Notes under the pieces: generated by a model
What the model saw: the letters and a program-made list of their open reading frames with translations, nothing else
What the model was told of the DNA's origin: nothing
Database searches by the model: none
Source of the DNA: Romanomermis culicivorax
Taxonomy: Eukaryota > Nematoda > Enoplea > Mermithida > Mermithidae
Length of the DNA: 64,000 bases
NCBI GenBank assembly: GCA_963922205.1
Contig: CAWUHX010000228.1
Coordinates: 372,001-436,000, forward strand
Direction of reading: 5' to 3'
In this document: in pieces, positions 35,000 to 45,012 of the stretch
Layout of the letters: every line of letters starts with the position of its first letter
Numbering within the stretch: the first letter of the stretch is position 1
Translations under genes and position numbers: made by a program

Positions 35000-35350
35000 A
35001 AAAAATTATTTTTTTGAACCCATAAGTATTATATAACAAAATTGGGGAATTTGGCGTTTTCCGGGACTTTGGACAACCATATAATTGAATTGAGGCCATA
35101 TTTCAAAAAAAGAAAAATTCGCATTTGAGATTACACCCCCAAGATGCTTAGGCCGAAGTATGGAGGTTGGATATGGCACACCGATTGCTGGGCATGGTGG
35201 AACTGGGGGGGCCTTAAAAAGTGCGTTTTTTACCTGTTTTTGGGGCCCACCGAGCACCACTCGCAGATAGAAGCGAAATGTCAAAAGGCACCCCATAGTT
35301 TGCCCCTATGCCCGATATTATACAAAAAACCCGAAGGTTCTAGCTCTTAC
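35000..35350 (-). repeat. Dispersed repeat, copy 2 (partner 31331-31640)
   Basis: Inverted relative of the repeat at 31331-31640. It contains a G-rich run (GGGGGGGG) just to its right at about 35368. Confidence 0.65.
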
Positions 35351-35494
35351 CGTTTTGGCTCTAGAGGGGGGGGGGACATGAAATTTGGGGGCCAAGTATA
35401 TTATAGGTTGACGCTGTCGCGCCACCTATGATAAACTAGTTATATATTTTCAAGTTTTTTCTCTAGTTTATTCCACCATAAAGCTCTCATCATC

Positions 35495-36695
35495 ATGATG
35501 TTTCACTGTTCTATCCTCTACTGTGTATATTCTGGGATATTAATTTCTCTATTATCTTCGTGGATTTTTTGTGAAATCGGCTATGACCCTTTCATAGACA
35601 AAGGTATGTTGCAAATTCAGTCACATAGCAGGTAGTTTGGATTAAAAAACTTGATTAGATTACCACCGTCTAATATATCTCATTGGGTCTAACTGCAAAG
35701 TTTAAATTCGATCGACAAATAAATTTTGGAATAATTTGCAACTCGAAATCATTCTTAAGAATATATCTGTCAGCATTTTTGTATAAGCTAATTCTCATAG
35801 TATGACTTTTGTTCCCGCGCAGCATTGAACAGTTCAACGATTTGCAATCAGCCAAGCGACATCGGATCATGCCATATAGCCAACTATACTAGATTTTACT
35901 ACAATTCAACCAAAAAGAAATGCCAAAAATTCGTGTTTGGCGGTTGCTATACTAACGACAACAATTTTATGACCGTGGATGAATGTCAACGAGTTTGCAT
36001 CAATAAAACAGGTGACACCATCAAGGACTGGTTTTGTGATTTGAGGGATTTTTACGTCTGCTCTGAGTATTCTTTTTGACCCAAGTTACTGTCAACTGAT
36101 CTCCCATGAGCTTTTGCTATCAGTTATGTTTTGTTCCTTTCGTATGATGATTTTCTACTCATTCAAGAATTTCACAATAGAGAGTCGTCAGAATGAGATT
36201 TAATCACATTACGTTACTGTTGGTACGAAAAAAATTGATCATGGTGATTTCTATGAAGTTGTTAATCATTTGCTGAGTTTAATCCCGTTTAATCTTCCAC
36301 ATGCAAATGAATTCGGTTTCTGCGGCTTTTACCTATCAGACCCATTGTTAAATCAAACTTGCATTATTTACGTTTTTCAGCTTGCCCTACTGTGAAAGTT
36401 GATCCCAATCCGAAATCCGGTTGTCGTTATGACATGAGCCATGACAAAGTTGGTTGCCCCAAAAATAAATTAGTTTGTGATGGTAAGATTATCATCTTCT
36501 TCTGTTATAGTTTTGATGAAACATTTTATCTTTATTGCAGTACGCCCAGGCAAATGTCCTCCACCAGACCGAAATTCCAGTGATTTGAAACCATCTTCTT
36601 GTACATATCAATGCGTTCACAGTGATCAAGAATGTCAAAAGCCAAAAAAATGTTGTCGAGTTGGTTGCAACCGGTTTTGTGTGATAGGTGTTTGA
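35495..36695 (+). CDS. Secreted Kunitz + WAP domain protein (184 aa, four exons)
   Basis: Predicted secreted small protein of protease-inhibitor type. Exons: 35495-35603 (signal peptide, MMFHCSILYCVYSGILISLL start, ends at donor GTATGT), 35823-36011 (Kunitz), 36381-36482 (Cys-rich linker with GCRYDMSHDKVGCP), 36541-36695 (WAP). All introns are GT-AG and phase 1, the usual pattern for shuffled extracellular modules. The Kunitz domain has all six Cys in normal spacing and FVFGGC; the residue after the second Cys (the P1 site, often Lys or Arg) is His, so trypsin is an unlikely target. The WAP domain has its eight Cys, starting KCPPPD and ending KKCCRVGCNRFC. A second in-frame ATG follows at once (35498). 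Confidence 0.88.
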
Positions 36696-36705
36696 AGGAA
36701 TGAGT

Positions 36706-36711
36706 AATAAA
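36706..36711 (+). terminator. Poly(A) signal AATAAA
   Basis: AATAAA eleven bases after the stop codon of the Kunitz-WAP gene. Confidence 0.6.
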
Positions 36712-37784
36712 TACCATCCGTAATTAATTGATTAGTTCAAGAATTGTAATACAAAATGGGATTTATGGTTTGTCACATTGTGGCATCTCATTCAATGCGC
36801 TTCATTATAGAACGATCCTATTGTCTCACTGGATTCTTTCACTGATGGCTTCAAGGACTTACATTGAGACTACCGGATTGGTTGCCAAATGATTTGTCCG
36901 TTTCTTCAAACGCTACTTATTAGAGAAGCGTTGGAAGCAAATGTTTATTTTGAAAATTCAGCTATATCAAACACACAGCGATTAAATTTTTGGAGCCAGT
37001 GTTTAATACAAATCGTGATAGAAAGTCTGGGATACTGTCACATGACTAAGTAGCCATTAGTTTCTGTTGATTGAGCAGGGTACTATCTGCTTACCCTGAC
37101 AAAAATCTGGATATCCCAGAAAAATGTCTCTGTGCATGATACTATAGTTAGTCTCTTCCTTATAAAAAACTTGTAATCCAAAACATCAGTCGCAAAGGGA
37201 TCGCATTTTTAGAAAACTTATGGCTGAATTGAAACTTTTCAACCGTCATCAGACAATGAGGAAAAACCACGAGGACACAGCTTACGGCTGTGCATGCCAC
37301 TAGAAAAAGCCAGTGATCAAGACATGACAAATATTTTTGATAAACCTCTTCGGAATAATTTTCGATAGAAACAAAAATTTTTGCACTCGCACTGCTTCTG
37401 TGATTCAGTGTCCTAGTTATGATACATGAAAGTATGTCGCCCACGCACAATGGCCATCGGGGAAAAATGTAGAAAATTTTTAACTAGTATTTTACAGCAT
37501 CAAAAATCGGCATGAATCAATGAAGAAGTTTGAAATGCATTTTCTTGGAATAGGGAAACACGAAGCATTCAAAACGAGAGTTTACATATTCTACTTAGTT
37601 GGCAAGAAACTAATGTCCGTTTTTGATCATGTGTTGTGAATCAACTTTTTTTCATAAAATTCAGCCATATAAATTTGGCTGTTGATTGTTTGTTTTAGAA
37701 CAGCAGACAAAATTTTTTTGAAAAATGGGGTCGGTTTTTAGTCAGCTCATACTGACGATTTTATTGATACCTAAAACAAAGTGT
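36712..37784. other. Unassigned spacer before the mariner
   Basis: No gene recognised. The minus frame 37160-37450 has a hydrophobic stretch but no family motif. The left mariner terminus should lie in the last 100-150 bp but could not be fixed. Confidence 0.45.
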
Positions 37785-38720
37785 CACATCATTGCATTTT
37801 GTATGAGTATGATTTGGGCAGAACTGCCACTGAGGCAATAAGAAATATATGGCGAGTATATCATGAACCTGCTGTGTCCGAGCATGCGGTCCAATGGTGG
37901 TTTGCAAAGTAGTATCAAAAATGAACCCCTAGTGGATGACCAGGTGAAGTATCAGAAGCAGACTTGCAAGAATAGCTGGATCGCGATCCAAAAGCAACCA
38001 CTGGGGAAATAGCAGAAGTCCTCGCCATTACCCACACTACTATTAAAAATCGAAAGAAGCAGATAAACAAGGTTTACAAACTCCAAACATGGGGGCCTCA
38101 CAAGTTGAGTGATCATGCTATGCAACATGTCGTTACTTTCATGGTACAAAATCGAGCCTTTCCTTGATCCAATCATCACTGGTGATGAAAAGTGGGTTGT
38201 GTATGTTAACATCATCCGGAGGCGAAAATCGGTCAGCAAAGGCTCTGAACCAGCACAAGTGCCAAGGCCTGATCTACACCCACACAAGGTTATGTTATGC
38301 GTATGGTGGTCAACCCAGCTAATCGTCCCCTTTAAGCTGGTTCCATCTGGTTAGACTATCACTGCTAAAGTCTATGAAGACCAGCTCGATCGTGTACAAA
38401 ATATGTTGATTCAAAAGCAGCCTGCATTGGTAAACTGTTAAGGAGTACTTCTGTTCCATGACAATGCCCAAACATACCACTGCCATTGTCCTGGAAAAAA
38501 TTGAGAAATTAAATTTTGCGTTTTTACCCCATCCATCACCAGACATTGCAGCATCAGATTATTATTGGTTCCAGTCATTGCAGAATAGCCTTGTCGATAT
38601 GGAATCTGATAACAATGACCAGGTCGAAACGTTCATCTAAAACTTTTTTGATTCAAAGCCCCAAGTCTTTCATTATGCAGGAAGTGCAAAGCTACCTGTA
38701 AAATGGCCTAGTGTGATTGT
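37785..38720 (+). pseudogene. Mariner-family transposase, broken
   Basis: Pieces of a mariner transposase appear in order but in shifting frames: the helix-turn-helix part (GRTATEAIRNIWRVYHEP, then VQWWFAK), the linker GPHKLSDHA, the first catalytic Asp in ITGDEKWVVYV (38184-38186), the second in FHDNAQ (38460-38462) and the third in HPSPDIAASDYYWF (38557-38559). This is the D,D34D arrangement of mariner. Stops and frameshifts show that it is dead. Confidence 0.88.
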
Positions 38721-40690
38721 TAGTAGCGGGGCATATTTTGATGACAAATGCAATAAAACTTTGAAAATGTAGTCAAATTTTCGACATTACTTTCTTGCCA
38801 ATGGTATAGTTACAAAATCCACAAAATTATACATTATTCCAACAAGATTATTGTCACTAACTAAGTTATTTCTTTTGCTCGAAATTTTGGATGATCAACT
38901 AGCAATGCAGTTTCATTGAGATTAAAGTAGACATTTTAAAACACAAGGTTTGATTGCTTTTAAAGTGAATTTGAAATCAGAAATGTGATATGTATGCTAC
39001 GACCTTTTTTTGATAATTATTTATCAATAACTCCGACGAAATATTAAAAAATGTGGATAAACCACAGTTGAAGTTTATGCAAAACAAAGACGACTTGCTG
39101 GGAATTATATTTGGGGACGCCAGCAAAAATAACAAAACTATAATAAAAACGAAATATAGTGAAGAATGATTTCACTATCATTTTTTGGTCTTTCTTTGGC
39201 GCTCCACTTCTATGCAAATGTCTGCGCCGCTGGTCGTCCATTTCTTCGATTTGCATGGCGATTTCCCCACGCGAATTGGCATCAACAGGGTGCCCAACAT
39301 ATCCATGGCATAAGAACCCCCGAAATCATCGACCATATGGTTGGCTATTGATTCGGTGAGCTCAAAATGTGTCAATCATATGGCTATCAATTAGAAAAAA
39401 CATTTTTGCATGAAAAGGAGGTGAAAAGTGTCTATTTTACTTAGATAATTTCCTTGCATTGCATCTTTGAGTCCTAATTTCTACGTCCTGACGCCCATAA
39501 AAGTCTAAGGTCTAAAAGTCGGTCCAAATTGGTCAACTTTTAGACCAAAAATTTAGCCTGCTACCCTAGCGGGCTAATTGTACTTAGGCCAAAATTATTC
39601 ATTGAGATGCCGACTTTTTTTAATTTGGGTGTTGAATAAGAGCGTTGATGTGGGAAAAAGTTTTTCGAGATATGAGATCCCTTAGTTTTGTCTGATAGGA
39701 AACTCATGCGAAGATTTTGTTCTGATTGTCAAGATATCCGAAATTATCCGAACTAGTCCGAAATTCCTACAATTTTGAAAGTTTGCATTGATTTAAGGTA
39801 CCATTCATCTGGGACATTTCAAATGATAAATGGTGGCACAGAAAGTATTAGTCAACCAAATTCATGTCGAATTATTCATAAAGTTACTGCTGCGATTTTA
39901 TGCCATTTGCCACACTATATTCGTATACAGCTGGAGACAAAATTTAAAAAGTGAAATCTGACTTTCACTCAAAAGCTGATTTTCATTCAAAACTTGAATT
40001 TGAGGCATGACGACGCTTGTTTCCCCTTGTTTAATAATTGATATAATATTTTGGAGTATTTTTTTACTATTGCAATTTTTATTTTCATTGATTGAAAGTG
40101 GATTTTTTTACAAATAGCAACACTATTGTATATTTATCGGTGACGAGGCTTCAGCGACTATCGTATCGCATTGTTGGTGATATAATGACGAGAAAATATT
40201 TGATTGGGCAATTAGGAAATATTATCATTTTCTCTCTCGCATATTTGAACATTTTATGCATAAATTAACGGTTTGGGAAACCTTTTTTCTGGACATTTGG
40301 GTTTTTTGTCCCAGAATGTAGCAAACTTGGCATTGATCTGTAGATATTTCTGACACCGACCAAAATATATCTTTCAAAAAGTTCTAACTTAATTTTTTTA
40401 GTTATGGTTACTAATAATTGATTCTATTAGTAATATCAGTTTCTACAAGTCTTTTTGTAACGGCCTAAAGTCCATAAACCGTTGTACATCTAGACAGCCA
40501 AAAAATTATTTTATAAATATTTTTTCATACTTTAGTCCAGTCTAAATGTAGACCGGTCTATAGACTTTAGACATTAGTCATCTTTATGAATACGGCGCCT
40601 GATGTCCTTGCCTCTTAGTGTCCTGCTTCTTAATGTCCTTGCGTCCTAATGTCACGCATCCTAATGCTCTGCGTCCTAATATCTGCATGC
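38721..40690. other. Unassigned stretch with iterated-word blocks
   Basis: No gene. At 39480-39560 and 40460-40570 words of the type GGTCTAAAAGTC / AGACCGGTCTATAGACTTTAGAC recur. At 40600-40690 there are about six repeats of TGTCCTGCGTCCTAA-like words. These blocks may bound another non-autonomous element. Confidence 0.45.
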
Positions 40691-40958
40691 TAACGACATA
40701 GTTCAATCCTTCATATCATTGCCAGGGCGATCGAAAATTAACAATTATTAATTAATTAACAATTAAAAATTAACAACTAAGAATCAATAACAAACAAAAA
40801 ATAATAATTAACGACAGAAAACATTTCTTATACACGAGTCGTGTACATAGCATCTCCTTTGAAATATACAAATGAAGCTTTATCAAAAAAATGAATCCAA
40901 TCGTCATAAATTTGGAATTTCGACCCGCAAGTAAAAGATTTTGCACAGTCAATCAATT

Positions 40959-42113
40959 TTAGACTTTGTTGTCTTGCTCCTGCGCGATGCGTTTTTTGGG
41001 AAAAATCTTGGAGCACAGGACAATGATAAGGTGGACAAATGATAACACGCTTGCACCAGTCCATACGCCTAAAGCTCCGCCGATATTCGCAATAATAGCA
41101 TACAGCTGAAATATTTGGACAAACTCCTCTACCAAATATTTTTCCGGTAGACTGGACTCTATATGCAGGTAAGTACATGAGCCGTAAATATCATTAGTTC
41201 TGTTACAAAAGGGAATATTCGAAAATAATGCAATTTTCTTTTTTTCTAAAATATTTGGTTCCACATCCCAGTGAAAACAGTCGATACCGCGTTTACGAGA
41301 TAGCGACCAAGGCGTTTGGCACTCCATTTTTTCAGTGGTCGGATAATTGGATAATTTGGGCAAAATGTGCAGATGTACTAAATTTTCAGTGCCAAAATAG
41401 AAATGGTAACGATTATTCACTATAGAGTTTTGTTTGGTATTAACTCTCGTAAATAGAATAGAGAAAACGATGGTATAATCATTTCGTTCCTCGTTCGAAT
41501 AGAAATTAGAAATTCCACTATCCAAATCGCTTTCTGATTTTCGATTGCGATGTTCCATAATAATTAGACCCACTTGATGTGGAAACGGGCAACGGAAGTA
41601 GACGTTTGAGTCGATTCTGTTGAAAGTTGCGGATTTTCCGGCAGAAGCACACTTTACCGGAACTAAAGCTTGCGTCAAGTTGAGAAATGTATGGACTAAG
41701 TCGGTGGTCACAATAGAATCTTTACTCAAAACCCATTTATTGATATCGATGGACAATTGACTGTCGTTCTTCCATCCAAAACGTTCGATTATGTCGAAGG
41801 CAAGATCGATAGTCATGTTCAAAGTCGATGCTGATTCCCTGACTACATCCCAGTCGATAGTGTCAAAAAAATTCACGTACCTTACCGACACTTCCTCACT
41901 CCATAGCATTTGTAGTTCTGTCTTTGTAGCCGTCCTATAATGCACGTTGAACTGAGTATTCGACGAAATTTGTCGAATTTCATACATAACTTGCACCGTC
42001 GCATAAACCAATGCTGCAAAAGTGATGACCGACCAAAATGCCAGGGCTTTCTTCGATCTGGCTCTCGACATATAGTAGATTCCGTGCAATGTGCTGTCTT
42101 GTAGACCGAGCAT
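40959..42113 (-). CDS. DEG/ENaC-type cation channel subunit, copy 3 (384 aa)
   Basis: Third, more diverged paralogue of the channel genes at 19.9 and 26.5 kb; single exon, same strand. Shows the His-Gly motif (LQDSTLHGIYYM), a first membrane segment (FWSVITFAALVYATVQVM), an extracellular part with six Cys (KCAS, RCPF, ECQT, DCFH, FCNR, SCTY), the shared RGIDCFHWD block, and the second membrane segment with IGGALGVWTGASVLSFVHLI. The filter tract Gly-Ala-Ser is intact. Its length equals that of the others, so the short ectodomain is a family trait and not a truncation. A Lys/Arg tail (KKRIAQEQ) follows the last membrane segment. Confidence 0.87.
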   Translation of the reverse strand: MLGLQDSTLHGIYYMSRARSKKALAFWSVITFAALVYATVQVMYEIRQISSNTQFNVHYRTATKTELQMLWSEEVSVRYVNFFDTIDWDVVRESASTLNMTIDLAFDIIERFGWKNDSQLSIDINKWVLSKDSIVTTDLVHTFLNLTQALVPVKCASAGKSATFNRIDSNVYFRCPFPHQVGLIIMEHRNRKSESDLDSGISNFYSNEERNDYTIVFSILFTRVNTKQNSIVNNRYHFYFGTENLVHLHILPKLSNYPTTEKMECQTPWSLSRKRGIDCFHWDVEPNILEKKKIALFSNIPFCNRTNDIYGSCTYLHIESSLPEKYLVEEFVQIFQLYAIIANIGGALGVWTGASVLSFVHLIIVLCSKIFPKKRIAQEQDNKV

Positions 42114-42229
42114 TGCTAGGTTCTGATCAAATGCATGTATTTTTACTTCTTCCTTCTGAAAAGAAGATTGAAGCAGAGTAGCCGATTTATTTCGAATAGA
42201 TTCAGTCCTAAAATTATTATATGCATTAA

Positions 42230-42440
42230 CACATTAATCAAACTAATTTCTTAATTAAACTTATTAATTCGACTAATTAATCAGATTGTCAAATTAAACT
42301 AATTAACTAAAAAATAATAGTAAGGCCGGCCCGAATAGATTGTATGGCTTAAGATGCTCTATCTTTAATGTGACTGCACTATACAAATCTGGGATTTGGT
42401 CCATTTATAGGCCTTATGGTATAGATTATAGGCTAGAAGC
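42230..42440 (+). repeat. Dispersed repeat next to the channel genes (also 42760-42905 and, inverted, 45105-45260)
   Basis: AT-rich TTAATTAAACTAATT run followed by TAGTAAGGCC, CAAATCTGGGATTTGGTCCATTTATAGG and TATAGATTATAGGCT-like words. A second copy follows copy 4's upstream flank and a third, inverted, is at about 45105-45260. No coding capacity. Confidence 0.65.
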
Positions 42441-42624
42441 ACTGGTGGATGTGAGTTACAGTAATGAATGATACAATTATACACGCACGTGGGGACATAA
42501 CTTGCACTGTCACATAAATTAAGACTGCAAGAGCGATGATCGACCAGAATGCAAGGGACTTCTGTGATTTGCCTCTCGAAATATAATAGATTCCATGCAA
42601 TGTGCTGTCTTGTAGACTGAGCAT
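42433..42624 (-). pseudogene. DEG/ENaC 5' fragment, copy 4
   Basis: Reads LQDSTLHGIYYISRGKSQK and the first membrane segment, closely like copy 3, then leaves the family after about residue 44 (near 42493), where a dispersed repeat begins. The 5' flank also matches the flank of copy 3 (GTAGCC.ATTT.TTTC.AATAGAT words), so a gene with its upstream region was duplicated in tandem and then cut. Confidence 0.85.
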
Positions 42625-42905
42625 TACTTGATTTTGATCTTAAAAATGCAAATGTTCTCACAGCCTTTGCATATTGAAGTAGAGTAGCCAATTTGTTTCA
42701 AATAGATGCAGTCTTGATTTGTTGGAAAATTAAATGCATTAATGCATTAATTTAAGTAATTTCTCTATTAAACTAATTAATTAAACTAACTGATTATAAC
42801 CAATAATAATTAGGCCAGCCCGTATAGGCAATATACCGAAGGTTGCTCCATCTTTTGCGTACGGTTTACAAATTTGGATTTTTGTTCATTAATAGACCAT
42901 ATGAT

Positions 42906-43669
42906 GAAGAATATAGGCTCGAAGCCCTGATTGAGGTGAGTTACGGTAATGTATACAATACAATAAGGAAGAGAGGAAGGCAAAGGTTGAAAGTAGAGGA
43001 ACGTTGTTGCTTAAGGAGTACTGCAGGCTGCCTAGAAGAAATGTAAGGGATGAAAAAAAGATAAACTGTTATTGATCTCAAGGGTTTTGTTTTGGACAGA
43101 GGAGAAGAAACATGCCAAATAGTGTAATTGATCGACTGCTTTTTTATTTCAGGTTGGCTGATCTCCAAAATAAATACAAAAAGGCTAAGCTACACCAGTA
43201 TCCTAATGGTAATACAGAAAGTCGATATACCCCATAAGAACGATTATGAATGCGAAAAAGAGAAAAGTCAAAATTCAAAAACATAGCTGGCATAAAAGAG
43301 GCTTTTTTGGTCTTTTTAACCTGCAATGCACACGGTTAGTTTTAGTTACGCTTGAAACTGAAAGAATCGTCACAATATTTTACTAGGCAAACAGGATTTT
43401 TGATAGAGGTTTCAAAAACCTGAATAAATATGGTGAGGAAAGCACCATTTGACCAGAAAATCTATAAAGTATTAAGACATGTAGTGAACAGTATTTAATG
43501 TTTTTGATCTAAAGACTCAAAATAAAAACGCCAAATTGAAAGTTTTAGTATAATTTTCAATTTTGATGTTTATGCTATTTTATCGTCATTTATAATATGG
43601 TAAAATAGCATGTCTTCAATTTGAAAATAATCGATAAATACACTTTTTCCGAAATGTTTAGATGTGCAT
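42906..43669. other. Unassigned spacer
   Basis: Nothing recognised apart from ordinary AT-rich DNA. Confidence 0.45.
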
Positions 43670-45012
43670 CCTTATCCCCACTGTTTTCCTTACCCCAACG
43701 GTCAAAATACTCCGAGCATGTTTTTACCTGATCATCCAACTACCCAGACTAATGTACAAAATTCTCATTAGCCCAATCAATGGAAATTATTCAGACAGTG
43801 TATTTTTAAGACGGATTCTTGATGTACAACTGCACTGCAGATCAAAAGTGCAACACAAAAGAAGTTCTGAAATTAGATGAGTAGGCGCAGACAGCATTTG
43901 ATAGCAAGAGGCAATGCTAATTATTGCATAGAAATTGAAACATTTTTGTGAATGAGGAGTAATGTTATCAAAATAACGAAATTGAAATGAATCGATTTCA
44001 TTAATCTAACTCATTCGTGTTAAATGTCAAAGCTAACGTTTCGAAAGCCGCAGCATTCGTTGAACCACAGAGTGGATTTTGCCGAGCATCAGGATCATCG
44101 ACCACTACATTAATTTTAACTTCAGTGAAATTTTTTTCAACTATATGCTTAATGCAACTTTGACATTCATAACAGTCCATTGTTAAACTATGAACCATAG
44201 TTTATCCATTTTAAAATGACATATGCAGTGAATGAATGATAGTAAGTTTAATTGGGAAAAATAGCAATTTTATTACTGTAATCAATGGGAAAAACTTTCT
44301 CGTCCATCAGCAACAAACAAACTAACTGAGAATTTTCTCCAATAATCAGACTGAATGCACCTACGTTTCAGTAAAAGATCTTATTTAAATAAAAAAAAAG
44401 ATTGGTAAGATATTATTCATTTGATTTTGGCCTCTTTTTTGTCATGAACGAATGTGTATTTATTTTATAGTATGAAGCCATTTATCCCTTTAGGGTTGTT
44501 CGTCAAATTGAACCTACTTTTTATCTTGTCTCTGCACCTGCCATATCAGTATTAATATGCTATAGTCTAACATACTTATTCTTCTCGAATAAATGGAATC
44601 TATTTGGATAGGTGGTGCTTTAAACTTTGATAAGCTTGAAGTTCGGTTTTTTGTGTGCATGGACGTAGCTCCACTTTATTATTCACGATAATGACCAGAC
44701 AAGACTTTGATTGATTTTATATCACTAGAAGGTAACCTTTGGAAAATATGAACATTTACATTATTAAAACTAATGCATAGTTGGAATAAAGAGACTGTTG
44801 GGGTAATGGTAATGGGAATTGTGTCGTCATTCTTTGAGCATTAGTAGAGGTAATGGTGTAGTCGGGGTAATGGGATCGTCAGGGTAACGCAAATTTCGGT
44901 GTCATTCTTTCATCAATAATCGGGATAATGACATAGTTTGAGTGATGGGATGGTCAGGATAACGGAATAGTCAGGGTGAAAGGACAGTCGGGGTAGAGGG
45001 ACAGTTGGGGTA
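43670..45012. mobile_element. Element with inverted iterated-word ends (GGGGTAATGGGATCGTC)
   Basis: The right part (about 44802-45012) has about ten 15-20-bp words of the type TCGGGGTAATGGGATCG. The left end (about 43670-43770) carries the same words inverted (CCTTATCCCCACTG, CCTTACCCCAACGGTC). Same architecture as the elements at 13.4 and 47.5 kb but different words. Inside lies an unidentified open frame at 44001-44198. Confidence 0.6.
44001..44198 (-). other. Unidentified exon-like open frame
   Basis: Minus-strand frame reading DCYECQSCIKHIVEKNFTEV, followed by an alternating hydrophobic strand-like stretch (KINVVVDD), ending in a stop at 44001. An acceptor-like AG precedes it near 44183. 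The CxxCxxC cluster followed by a helix loosely recalls zinc-binding ends of deaminases, but no H-x-E half was found. Could be a chance frame inside the element at 43670-45012. Confidence 0.25.

Noticed and set aside
37160-37450. Minus-strand frame with a hydrophobic stretch, possible receptor piece
   Set aside because: Only one membrane-like segment, no family motif, no splice sites, no second copy.
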